From contig JAMWFC010000067.1 in NCBI GenBank assembly GCA_027475525.1, positions 62,001 to 126,000 on the forward strand: a DNA stretch of 64,000 nucleotides, written 5' to 3'. The stretch's first letter is position 1, and each line of letters starts with the position of its first letter. This stretch comes from Macrolepiota albuminosa (lineage: Eukaryota; Basidiomycota; Agaricomycetes; Agaricales; Agaricaceae). This document shows positions 45,620 through 57,192 of this stretch, one piece after another. The notes beneath the pieces were generated by a model. It had not been told where the DNA came from. It was given only the letters and a program-made list of their open reading frames with translations, and ran no database searches. The translations under genes were made by a program, and so were the position numbers.

Positions 45620-48600
45620 CGCTATGTTGTTGCTTCTACTCCCTCTCCCAACTCTCTGCGTCTGAATGTGGAGATTGAGACAACTGACACTCAGCAGACT
45701 CGAAGCGTCATAGCTCTCCTGGACAGTGGCGCTACTGGACTCTTCCTAGACACCCGTTATGTGGAACAACACCGGCTCACTACCCATCCCCTCTCTCACC
45801 CCATTCCAGTCTATAACATTGACGGTACGCTCAATGAAGCTGGATCCATCCGCTCAGTGGTGGATTTAGTCCTTCGTTATCAGACTCATTCTGAGCGTGC
45901 AGTCTTTGCAGTTACCAGCCTAGGAAAGCAGGACATGATACTTGGGTTCTCCTGGCTGCGTGATCACAATCCTGAGATTGACTGGGCCAAGGGTAAGGTG
46001 AGCATGAGCCGCTGCCCTCGACGGTGTTCCACATGTGCTAAGGAAGTGAGAGAGGAGCGCAGAGAGTCAGTCCGTGAGCGTGCTGCTATCCGGGCTTGCC
46101 GAGTTGGACACCTCCCCTTTGCAGACCTTGACCTACTGGATCCTCCTCCCTTGGCATTCCCTTATAGAGAGGCCCTCTATGAGGACGTTCGAGGTGTAGT
46201 GAGTGAAGCCCAGATGGAAGATGGACGCGAGGGTGAATTTGGATGCGCTCCTGACCCAGAGTCCCCAGACGAGGCTATCGAGACAGGTGATAGGATCTAT
46301 GCAACTACGTTACGACCTCCACCAACTGTAGCAGAGATCAGAGCTAGCCAAACTACCTCCCAGCGGCTAGCTCAGGCATTTGCTGCCAACTCTGCTCCTA
46401 AGTCGTTCCGAGATGCGGTTCCTCATCACCTGCAAGACTTTGAGGATGTTTTCTCTAAGGCATCATTTGACTCCCTGCCAGAGCGTAAGCAGTGGGACCA
46501 TGCAATTGAGCTTACACCCAATGCTGAGCCCTCTAGCTGCAAGGTCTACCCACTCTCTCCCAGAGAACAGGATGAGCTTGATGCCTTTTTGCAGGAGAAT
46601 TTAGACTCTGGTCGCATCCGTCCCTCAAAGTCTCCGATGGCCTCTCCAGTCTTCTTCATTAAGAAGAAGGATGGATCTCTACGTCTGGTTCAGGACTACC
46701 GAGTCTTGAATGCGATGACTGTGAAGAATCGCTACCCCTTACCACTCATTTCAGAGCTTGTCAACAACCTCCGAGGTGCACGCTACTTTACCAAGTTGGA
46801 TGTCCGCTGGGGCTACAACAATGTGCGCATCAAAGAAGGAGATGAGTGGAAGGGAGCATTCCGAACAAATCGTGGACTCTTTGAACCTCTGGTAATGTTC
46901 TTTGGCCTCACTAATAGCCCTGCCACCTTCCAGACCATGATGAACGACATTTTCCGAGACCTCATAGCGGAAGGTGTTGTGTGTGTATACCTTGACGATA
47001 TTCTCATCTATACCAAGACTCTAGAGGAGCATCGTCGGATTACACGCATCGTACTGGAACGTCTTCGCCAGCACCAGCTCTATCTTAAGCCAGAGAAGTG
47101 TGAGTTTGAGCAGACTAAGGTTGAATATCTTGGACTGATCATCTCTCATGGAATGGCTGAGATGGACCCAGTCAAGGTGGCTGGTGTAGTGGAGTGGCCG
47201 GAGCCTAAGAACAAGAAGGAGGTTCAGGCCTTCCTGGGTTTTACCAACTTCTACCAGAGGTTTATTCAGGATTTCTCACACCATGCCCGGCCCCTCTTCG
47301 ATCTCACCACTAAGGACACTCCTTGGCACTGGGATGCAGCACAGCAGACAGCCTTTGATGCCCTCAAACAGGCAGTCACTTCAAAGCCTGTCCTTATATT
47401 CCCAGATGATGACTCTCCCTTCCGTGTCGAAGCTGATAGCTCAGATTTTGCTACTGGGGCCGTTCTCTCTCAACAGTCAAGGGAGGATGGTAAGTGGCAT
47501 CCTGTGGCTTTCTACTCCAAGAGTCTCAATGCCGTGGAGCGAAATTATGAGATCCATGACAAGGAGATGCTAGCTATCATTCGGTCATTTGAGGAGTGGC
47601 GACATTTCCTTGAGGGTGCCAGGCATAAATTTGAGGTGTGGACTGATCACAAGAACTTAGAGTACTTTCGGACGGCCAAGAAACTCAACCGCCGACAGGC
47701 TCGATGGTCCTTGTATCTGGCCAACTTCGACTTCTCTCTGCATCACAAACCGGGACGGAGCATGGGTAAGCCAGATGCGCTTTCTAGGCGAGCAGACCAT
47801 GGTTCAGGAGCTAGTGACAATGACAATATTGTACTTCTGAAGCCAGAACTATTTGCTATCCGTGCTCTAGAAGGTGTGGTTGGCCAGGGAGAAGAAGTGA
47901 GCATCCTTTGAGACATCCGACGAGGTAACCGGGAGGGCGCTCAAGAAGATCTGGTAGCTAAGGCTGCCATGGCCTTGCATGCTCGAGAGAAAGCTGGAGT
48001 GAAGTCTGTCCGCACCGACGAGTGGTCTCTGGAGAATGGTCTTCTCACCTTCCGGGGACGCATTTATGTTCCCAACCTGCCAGACCTCCGGAGGTGGATT
48101 GTGGAGCAGCATCATGACTCTCGAGTTGCAGGACATCCTGGCAGATGGAAGACACTGGAGCTGGTTTCGCGGAATTACTGGTGGCCTCAAATGTCACGGT
48201 ATATTGGCTCTTACACCTCCACCTGTGATCTTTGCCTTCGGACTAAGCCTCGTCGTCAGCCTCCTATGGGACAGCTTCATCCATTGCCTATCCCAGCTGA
48301 GCGTTGGAGTGTGGCCTCGGTAGACTTCATTGTTGAGTTACCTGATTCTCATGGATATGATGCGATCATGGTGGTAGTGGATCTCTGTGGCAAGCGTGCT
48401 CATTTTATTCCAACACACACTACTTGCTCAGCCATGGGCGCTGCCAATCTGTACCGGAAGCATGTCTGGAAGCTCCATGGGTTGTCAGATGCTTATGTCT
48501 CAGACCGCGGACCTCAGTTTGTGGCAGAGTTTACGAGAGAACTGTATCGCCTCCTCCATGTCAAACTCCACACCTCCACAGCCTACCACCCCCAGTCTGA

Positions 48601-49456
48601 TGGCCAGACTGAGCGTGTCAACCAGGAGCTAGAACAGTATCTCCGGCTCTTCTGCAATGAACGACAGGATGACTGGGACGATCTATTACCGGAGGCAGAG
48701 TTCCAGTACAACAACCGTGTACACGCTGCCACCCAGATGTCTCCTTTCCTTCTAGATACTGGTCGACATCCTCGGATGGGATTTGAGCCTCGTGGACGAC
48801 CTTCAGAGAATGAAGCTGTCAATGAGTTCATAGATCGGATGAAGGCAGCCCAGGAGGAGGCCAAGGCAGCTTTAGCTAAGGCAAAGGATGACATGGCCCG
48901 CTACTACGATTGTGGACGAACTCCAGCCCCCAAGTACAAGCCTGGAGATCGAGTCTACCTGGATGCCTCTGACATTGCCACTACCCGACCTTCTCAGAAG
49001 CTCTCTCACCGTCGTCTAGGCCCCTTCCCTATAGTAAGACAGGTAGGCCCACTTGCCTATCGACTCAAGCTGCCTAGTGGAATGAGTCGACTCCATCCAG
49101 TCTTCAATGTGGTGAAGCTTTCTCCAGCCCCAGAGGATCCAATTCCAGGTCGACGTCCACAGCCACCTCCACCACCAGTTCTGGTAAACAACCAAGAAGA
49201 GTACAAAGTGGAGCGGATCCTAGACAGCCGACTCTTTAGGAATAAGCTTCAGTTCAAGGTCAAGTGGAAGGGCTATGGAATCGAGGACGTTTCCTGGGAG
49301 CCACAAGAGAATGTCCATGCCCCTGCCTTGGTCCAGGAATTCTATCAACAGCATCCTGATGCTCCTCGGGCAATCAGAGGCCTCTATTCCCTTTCCAAAG
49401 TAGACCAGGCCATCCAGAACTACTTCTATCCAGCACGTCGAGACGCCGCACTCTAG
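45620..49456 (+). pseudogene. Pol of element A, main part (protease, RT, RNase H, integrase, chromodomain)
   Basis: Continues the pol frame from 34204. The protease motif is ALLDSGATGLFLD at about 45710. Reverse transcriptase has PVFFIKKKDGSLRLVQDYR, YFTKLDVRWGYNN, FGLTNSPATFQ and VYLDDILIYTK. RNase H has FRVEADSSDFATGAVLSQQ. Integrase has HHDSRVAGHPG...CDLCLRTK (HHCC), VDFIVELPDS, SDRGPQF and HPQSDGQTERVNQELE. The chromodomain is YKVERILDSRL...FKVKWKGYG...SWEPQENV near 49200-49320. An in-frame TGA at 47909-47911 splits it; the frame is open on both sides. CTT TGA GAC suggests CGA to TGA at a CpG. Confidence 0.9.
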
Positions 49457-49464
49457 AGGGGGGG
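49455..49464 (+). promoter_or_regulatory. Polypurine tract of element A
   Basis: AGAGGGGGGG sits 3 nt before the 3' LTR at 49468; plus-strand primer site of LTR elements. Confidence 0.7.
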
Positions 49465-49467
49465 TGA

Positions 49468-50139
49468 TGTCAGGGGACCCCTCATTCCTTTCTTCTTTCA
49501 CTCCTTATTTCTTCACTCTCCTTTCATTCACTTCCTTATTTCTTCTACCATTCTCTCATTTTGCTGTTACTACTTCTTCAACACTATCTGTTGGTACTAT
49601 TCTCAACCTTTGAGGTGCTCTGGTTCTTTAGCTATCACTCAGACAAGTGTGGGCCCTTCAGCACCTGTTGGTACTATTCTCAACCTTTGAGGTGCTCTGG
49701 TTCTTTAGCTATCACTCAGACAAGTGTGGGCCCTTCAGCACCGCTTCAGGCTGCTTAGATAAGCTGGAGTTTGCCTTTCTGACTTCTAAAGTCCGGAGTT
49801 TTCCTCCCTTGTTTGCACACTTGTTTGGTTAGTCAATTTTCGAGTTTTTAAGGTTTTGTTGTACTGTACAGTTGTTTCCCACGCTTCAGAGGCCCCAGAA
49901 GCGTCCAACCTGGCATAGGGAATCCCCAGACTTGTTCTCTTTGGATCTCCCTCTGCCAGGTGAGTAGCTACCTTGATATTGTCAGTATATATTCTAATAC
50001 ACTTTGGATCTCCCTCTGCCAGCTGTGTGACTGAGCCACAGCCTCTAGAGGTCGCCCTTACATATATATTCTAATACACTTTGGATCTCCCTCTGCCAGC
50101 TGTGTGACTGAGCCACAGCCTCTAGAGGTCGCCCTTACA
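49468..50139 (+). repeat. 3' LTR of element A, with two 77-bp duplications
   Basis: 672 bp: the 518 bp of the 5' LTR plus exactly 154 bp. The extra bases are 49588-49664/49665-49741 and 49986-50062/50063-50139, each an exact 77-bp tandem copy. One substitution (CTCC to CTTC) separates the shared parts. Confidence 0.92.
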
Positions 50140-51673
50140 TAATTAGTATAAGACCACTTTTTATAGCATCACTTATCTTTAGCACCATCATTGACATCTT
50201 GCCACACCTCACTACTCATGCTCCATGGCTATAGATGGACACAGACACTTGGCATCAGTCAATCTAGAATAATGCTCTTAGCTGGTAGCAGCACTTACAA
50301 AACAGAATGATGAAGTATTTTCATAACAGACAGCTGGGAGTTTCATCTTAGCATCTGACATTGCTTAGCACCTTGCTGACTCAGACAGACAGCATGATTG
50401 TGGATTTTTTTACTATATAATTCACAGCATTCACTTATAAATACTTACTCTTTGTTAGTAGCACACCATCAAATTAGCAGTAAGAAATTGTATTCCACTA
50501 TTTTGGTCACTCTATGCAACAGACTACCTTTTGGTCAGCTGTGTTGGCAAGAGGACTCTGCTTTAGTTTTCTCTCTCTCTCTCTCTCTGCAATCTCTTAG
50601 CATCTTGCAACTATGGCTTGGCATTTGTGCTTAAATCTGCTAAGCAATCCTGTCATTTTGCCATCTCATTTTAGGTGTTAACATTTAGTGCCTTTTAGCA
50701 ACTCTTTTCAGTGCTTCTTGGTGCTTTTTTGAAGTACTATTTGGTGACTCTCTCTATGCTTCTTAGCATCTTTTTTTGGCAACCCTTTTGTGCCTCTTAG
50801 TGCCTTTTCTTGGCAACTCTCTTCATGTCTCTTAGCACCTTGCTTTGGTGACTCTTAGTGCTTTTTTTAGCATCTTTTAGCACTTTCTTGCCACATTTAG
50901 AGTCTTACATAAGTGTCTTCAATCACCCACTTTTCTTGCCACCAACCTCTTGCCTACTATACGTTCTCTGGAACCTGTCCAGGACTCTTTCAAATCTTAG
51001 CACGCCCAAAGCAATATTGACTAAGTAGCTGTACTAGTGATAGTGCACCTTAGCTCAATTGAAACATCATCAATAGAATCTACATGCCTTGCACCTATAG
51101 CAGGCACCTCACAGCTTAGACTCACTAAGCTCCTAGTTTCCTCTTGTGGCTCCTGATATAAAACACTTATATTTTTCCTCTCCCCATCTTTAGGCATACT
51201 TTGTCATTGGCACATTCTTCTCACTGCATCTTTTTATCAACTCACATCTTTTCCTTGCTGCACAACCCATTACTTGATGTGTTCTCTGGAACCTGCCTAT
51301 GACTCCCTCACACAATTAGCACACTCAATGCATATTGCCAGGTTAGTAACTGTAAACCATGTCTGCTACTAACCAACTTTTGAGCAGCATCTGACACTTC
51401 AGATACTGACCAAGAGACTAACCTGGATGAGATTCTCAACCAAGATGAAGAATACAAGATGACCTGGGAGTGAAAATAATCTATGATAACATGAGTGAAT
51501 GGTATTTATGTTGTGAAGCAATACTGGCACTTGCAGCCTCAACATCATCTTGCATCCCTTGTTGTTTTATTTTCTCCCTTGGTCTATGCCCTGTTTGGTT
51601 ATGATTTCTGTTTCTATTCCAGTGACCTGGCTGCTAACTTCTTCACTCTACATTTTAGAAATATTGATTATCC
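50140..51673. other. CpG-depleted right flank with decayed LTR-like sequence
   Basis: Almost free of CG up to about 51480 and rich in TTAGCA words, where element B has TTAGCG. CGTTCTCTGGAACCTGTCCA near 50960 parallels the GTTCTCTGGGACCTGCCCGG segment near the end of the element B LTR. A second, weaker copy lies at about 51280. No gene is supported before the 3' end of the DUF4336 gene. A (TC)n run is at about 50570-50590. Confidence 0.6.
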
Positions 51674-52914
51674 TCAGTCTTCGAGATAAAACTTGTAAAC
51701 CCCCTCCCAAGCCTTCTTCCCATCAGCCTCAATGACATTCTGTTTTGTCCAGTTAGCAAGCATGATAGAAACCTCATTTCGCATACTCTGCATACCCCAT
51801 GACAAGGGATGATCTTCTCAAAGTCCCAGCTTGCAACAGTTCTGGCATCATTTTTCATAGCTCTGCAAAAGAATGATAATATAGAAGAGTTGAAGCATGA
51901 GATGACGCACTCTTTATCCACACCTAAGCTCCACATCATCCTTGATTGAAACCATGTATAGGGCGAAAGCCCACTGATGAAAGGAACTCTGGGCAACGAC
52001 GACTTGGAATACTGAAAACGATAATCCTGTTAACATGTCAAAGTAATCTTAGAGAACATACCTGTTCTGTTGCCGGAAGATTGAACAGAAGATCCGCCTC
52101 GATCAAGACCTTGCTTTCGACATGCAGGAATGCAATATCTTTGTTCTTGAAACCAGAGAAAAAACTGCAAAGGAACATAGTCAACAACGGGAGTGCAGTC
52201 TGAATGATTAGGTATCACACCATGATTTGATCTGTCTCGAGCGGGTCAGCCAGTCAAGCACTGAGGGTGACAAGTTGAACATGCCTCGTCTTCAAAACCG
52301 TACAATGTGTTCGAAGAGTCTCTGCCCCAAGCTAGGAAGGAATACTTAGAGAGTAAAACGAATCATATCTCCTTGTACAATCTCACCTCCGTCGAACTTT
52401 AGGTCCTGAAGACGATCAACAACTTCTGCGGGGGCTAGCAGCTTGGCCTCCGGGTACGCATTCTTGTACTCCCCTGTCATATCATTGGCCACAGGAACGC
52501 AGACACTACCGAACAATGCCTACTAAGGAACAGGTAGTGCACGGCGTCTGGACTGACGATATACCTGCGTAAAAACTCAGAAGAAAGATTTTGCCAGAAG
52601 GGTCTTTGACTGTGACGCACTTTACGACCCCCAATTCGCGAATTTTCGCTCTGATTTCTGGCTCCAGAGAGGTAGACGCCAATATCCAAACGTCTCCGCT
52701 CTTCAACTTGATGGCTGTCGAACGTCCCCCGATAGGGATGAACCCAAAACGTGCAAAGGGACTACACTGCATGTCACGGACAAACCTCTGTTATATTTTG
52801 AGTCTTACCAAGAAAATGTCCAGACATTCCTCACAACCTGGTAAATTCAGAAACAACACAACAGCCACGGCCCACATCAATGAGACGTACCTCACGAATT
52901 ACAATTCCCGACAT
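51674..52914 (-). CDS. DUF4336 family protein (metallo-beta-lactamase-like)
   Basis: A widespread, little-characterised family with a metallo-beta-lactamase-like fold; no reaction can be stated. Spliced protein: MSGIVIREVVRNVWTFSCP, FARFGFIPIGGRSTAIKL, KSGDVWILASTSL, DAVHYLFL, YPEAKLLAPAEVVDRL, then FFSGFKNKDIAFLHVESK, EADLLFNLPATEQ, PRVPFISGLSPYTW and KNDARTVASWDFEKIIPCHG, ending YKFYLED. Many introns, all with GT-AG ends where checked. Exon 1 is only 8 codons, and exon 2 is short (VVRNVWTFS), joined by acceptor TGTAG to CPFARFG. The 3' end lies 200 bp from the decayed repeat flank, yet the frame is complete. Confidence 0.8.
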
Positions 52915-53808
52915 TAAGGATGGGCCGATTGGTAAGCAACTGGATGGTAAATTTTGGACAAGTGGAAGATGTCTGTGATTCCTTCTTATTAAAGTCACTC
53001 ATGCGTTCCCGATTGCTGCCCCCGATTGCTGCCCCCAGCGTCTGATCGCGCTGCCCCACTACGTCACGTGCAGGGCCCATGGTAGTTCATCACAATTGAA
53101 AGCCATCTTCGGCTGTGGTACACCACTGCATCTCTTAACAGGGAGAGGGAAGTAGCACCAAATCCAATTACAGCATGACTCACGTGTGTATTGGTCAAAG
53201 CAACCAGATAAGCTGTACTGACTGAAAAGGAAGAGCGGCGAAAAGACATTCAAGAAAGCTGAGCCAGAATAATAAGAAAGGATTTTTTTTTTCTGTGCTA
53301 GATGAGAGGGGTAAGCTGAAGATGCTGCTCGAATGCATGGATTGTCAGAGTTTTAAGGTAAGTCTTCCAAATTTTTTTTTTAAAAAACAAAGATACAGAG
53401 TACGGAGGCAAGCGGCGGTTTTGAGAGGAGGCCCATAATGATGCTACCAATAATGACACAGACTTGACGGGAGAATGGACAAGTTCTCTGCATCCTTGAT
53501 GATGTCGAAAACGGAGTCTCTGCGACAATACCGGCAAAGGTACAGCCGGAAGACATTGCCTCAAACATGGACATGCCGAATTTCGATGCTAGGACTAATT
53601 CTAACGGAAGTGGAACCCAACAGACGAGACAGACGAAGGACTTATGTGAATTCTACGAATTTTCAAGTCAAGCATGAGAAGCCAAAATGCAATCGATTTT
53701 ACCTCTGCACACAGAGCATTAGCAGAGTCCAAAGCAGCTAGTGCAGAGCCCACCATGATACACATACAGATAGCAGGGATTGATAAGAAGTCAGTACCTT
53801 ATGACAAC
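52915..53808. other. Intergenic region, weak signs of a small gene
   Basis: Minus-strand MVGSALAALDSANALCAE (from about 53753), followed by a GT donor, looks like a first exon. A hydrophobic frame MFEAMSSGCTFAGIVAETPF at about 53570 might belong to it, but no consistent splice path was found. A 14-bp direct repeat (CCCGATTGCTGCCC) lies near 53020. Confidence 0.3.
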
Positions 53809-56800
53809 TTATTCGTCACTAGATGACCTCTTCAAGAGATCTTGCCAGTCCATCCCAAGCTTGGTTAGGGTCTTGCTTCTAACTATCAACGGATGTAAGC
53901 AAGGACAATATTGAAAGGAGCGATCAGGACAAACTGAATATTGACAGCACGTCCTTGAGAAGATCTCGCTTCGATAACCCGACAACTGTTGAAGTACAAA
54001 TTTCTTCACGGCCAGGGCGACTGTCAAAAGAGAATAATTAGAAAGCCCGATACGGGATGGCAAAGAATGGCACACGCACTGATAAATTGGGCCATAGAGT
54101 TCCTTGATAAGCTCCTCCGCCTTCGCTCTGAAGCTTTCATCTGCAATCTTCTTGGCATACAATAGAAGCGCTTGTTTGTATTCATGCGGGCTGTCAAGAA
54201 GCTTCGTTGCGTTAAGCCGCGTCTCTAAATGGCCTAGCGTGAGTGCCGTGCTCCACCATGTCGGCCTAGCCTTGGCAGGTGTATTATCGTCAGGAGCACC
54301 ACTGATACTACTCTCGACAGACGACATGATACCACGGTTGCTTGACTGGGTTGATGAATTACGCGAGCGATTTGGCCAGGCGTCCGAACCCTCGGACCAC
54401 CACCGCTCGCTCAGCTTCACCCAGGTCATGAACGCTGAGTCATAAGAATAGACAACGCCGTTGGAGCAGTTAATGACAGGAGCACCGTTGGGCCGGACGG
54501 ACACAGCAGTGATTGTGTGGTTTGGAGACGAGAGAAGAGGGGCGACTGATAGAGGCGGGAAAACTGAAGACTGTTTCTTGATATCCCTAACCAATGTATG
54601 TGAGATGATGAGGAACGTCGCGTGGTCTGGTGATCCTACCATGAAAATAGCTGACCAGTCGTGGTTATTATCATGAGAACATAATCCTTGACTTCCATGA
54701 ACGCGGCTGGAGCTCCGAGAGCCAGTGAGGGCATGAACCTGAAAGCTCGATAACGGTTTTTCAACAGTTAATCATTACATACCTCCGCCCGGTATATGAA
54801 TAAACATTTACAGATCCATCCAACATGGCAACAGCGCAAAAAGTCGGTGTCGCTCTGACACTGACTGCAGGAGATGGCAAATAGTCAAGCCACCGCGTTT
54901 GTTTCCCATCAATGAACATGAGTTCCGTCGGGCCTGTTAACATTAGCCATGGCTCACAGAACATAGACATTTCGCACACCATCAGTCTCGGAATTTCTCG
55001 CCTCAAGAACTTCATCACTGCCCTCAACTCTCGTGCTTAACACCGTCAATAGTGGAGACATAGGAAGACTCGGTCCCGCCTGTCCTCCCCGAGCATCTGG
55101 GACTTCCATCCCACCCATCGTTGCAGCATGATGAGTGATTTCCTTCGCCACGACATGATCTCTGACCCGATCTCCACCCAGCGTTCTTGCCTTAACCTGC
55201 TTCCCATCATCCAAGATATCTAGCACACTAGCCTTGCGTTTTCCTGAACGCCCGTCTATTGCCGGCGTATCCAGCGAGTCGATAGGTACATCCAAGTCCA
55301 TACTAACGTCTTCGTGGCGTGACCAGCCTTCAGGTGCATCAAATGGCTGTTCAGATGGCGGTGGGAACGAGTTAAGTGAGTGCTTGCGCTTAGAGATGGG
55401 TGCAGATTTTCCTGAGGGGCCTGCGATACCGTTGACTGGAGTAGAGGTACTGGCTGAAGGGATCTTGCTGGATTGGGTCATAAGATTTGCTCGCTTCTTG
55501 TTGCTACGCTTTGCGACGAGAACGTTGATACGCTCGCCACCGCCGTAGACCTGGCTGAAATCAGACGATTGAGATTGTTGCTGGGATGAGGAAGATAATT
55601 GGGAAGATCCTTTGGTTGATACATGCGAATAACCCTCGGGGACTGGTGCCGGAGTGAAGCCAAATTTGGTCAAATATTGTTCCTGTACGGGGTGGGGTGC
55701 GATTCCTTCCATCTCTTCGGGATCGAAGTTAAACACTGCAATTGTCCCGTCAGAAGATGCAGCGTAAAGTGTAAGACCATCCCAAGACCTGTATTTGTCA
55801 ATAATTGAGGTTGAGCATAGATTGTCGAGGACCTACCAACTGAGATCCATGATTTGCCGTTCAAACACCTCTTTTGCAACGATTAGTGGCCGCGCAGATT
55901 TGGTCTGCCAAATAGAGACGGAGCGATCGTCGGCTCCGAGCGCGACCACTGAGCATATGTTTGAGGTCGAAACCTTTTCATTCATATTGCGCAAAAATAT
56001 ATGAGGATTGTAAGCTGCAACTTCAACTGTGTTCTCGTGACCGACTAGGCTGATCTCCGACGTCCACGAGTTGCGGGTGATGACGGCAGCAATGAATACA
56101 AAGCCTTTGTTGTTTGTGGCATTGGACGCGGTGATGTGTGCACCATCAGGCGACCAACTGGGGAGTGTTAGTATCGGACTTCTCGTCAGAACTCATCACC
56201 AACCTGAGTCTTCGAAAGAATGTGCTTCCTGGTGAATCTTCAAATGGTTTCGTCACCTCAGCTTCCATAATCCAGTCTGTTGTCCGCCAGATTTTGACGG
56301 ATCGATCATCTGATTGAGTGGCTAGAAACTCTCCAACGGGATCCCAGCAGACACCCTTGACAAAGCCTTGATGCTGGTCAAGCTTTCTGAGACGCTCTGA
56401 ACAGTAATAAACTACATGTCACCTCAGATGACTTTCAAGTCCTCACCTAATGTGTAACCACACCAAATGAGAATCTGAGAGTCAAGACCTACTGATGCAA
56501 GGTATCGGTCCCCAGGAGCCCATGCCACGTCAGTCACATCTATACCCCTTTAATTACATTGCTAGGAGCACATAAATTTGCTCACCACTCTCGTGCCCAG
56601 GTAGCCGTTTCAGAGGTTTCCATCCTTCAACGTTTACTTCATCCGAGCCCCAGACCTTTCCCCGAGCATTTCTGAAGAGATTTAAAGAATTGATGACACT
56701 GAAAAAGCAAAGGCTTACTCACGGGTCAAGGTCCCAAATCATAACTATCTCATCGTCACTTCCACTTGCAAGCCACCTGCCAGAATGTGCCCACCGTACC

Positions 56801-57045
56801 ACCAATACCGGGCCCGTATGCATGGTAAGAGTACAAAGTGATTTGGGTGGCTTGCCGGAAGCTTCAGATGCTGGATGGAGAATCGGTTTTGTGCTCCATA
56901 TGCGGATTTTGGCGTCCAGTCCGCCCGTCGCAATACGTGAACCGTCTGGGTGGACATGAACGGAAAATATTGACAGCCGTTTTGCATTCGCGTCGCTTTT
57001 TGCACTGTCCTTGTGCATGACCCAGGATGGTTTGGTGAAATGCAT
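53809..57045 (-). CDS. HIRA-type histone H3.3/H4 chaperone subunit
   Basis: HIR/HIRA complexes deposit H3-H4 independently of replication and repress histone genes. It starts MHFTKPSWVMHKDSAKSDAN at 57045, then seven WD repeats: FSVHVHPDGSRIATGGLDAK, RWAHSGRWLASGSDDEIVMI, VAWAPGDRYLASVGLDSQIL, VCWDPVGEFLATQSDDRSVK, LSWSPDGAHITASNATNNKG, VVALGADDRSVSIWQTK and DLSWSWDGLTLYAASSDGTI. A Ser/Gln-rich linker follows (55.2-55.7 kb). The Hira C-terminal domain comes next: LPSPAVSVRATPTFCAVAML, SLALGAPAAFMEVKD, TWWSTALTLGHLETRL and the final LLKRSSSDE. At least eight short introns interrupt it. It is complete and co-oriented with the DUF4336 gene. Confidence 0.9.
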
Positions 57046-57192
57046 TCTGGATCAGGATTATGTTAGTGGAAAACGTGACAGCCTCGGCACAGATTCGTGC
57101 GAGTCAAGAAACTTGAATTTAACCGCTAACGCAGGCAATATATAGAAGAAAGTTGGCTACCCAGAACAAGTTCAAGCTCTCGACGTGAGTGA

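Larger units (their letters stand above)
32077..50139 (+). mobile_element. Ty3/Gypsy chromodomain LTR retrotransposon, element A (interrupted by element B)
   Basis: It has LTRs at both ends (TGTCAGGGGACC...CGCCCTTACA), a gag with a CCHC knuckle, a pol with protease, reverse transcriptase, RNase H and integrase, and a chromodomain at the C-terminus, so it is a chromovirus. The LTRs differ by one base in the shared 518 bp, which means recent insertion. Flanking 5-mers are CAATT and TAATT, a target duplication with one mismatch at best. Without element B it is about 6.5 kb long. An in-frame TGA in gag and another in pol make this copy probably inactive, apart from the nested insertion. Confidence 0.93.

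Noticed and set aside
53298..53753. Small membrane protein gene on the minus strand
   Set aside because: A first-exon-like segment and a hydrophobic frame exist, but no consistent splice path or family match was found.
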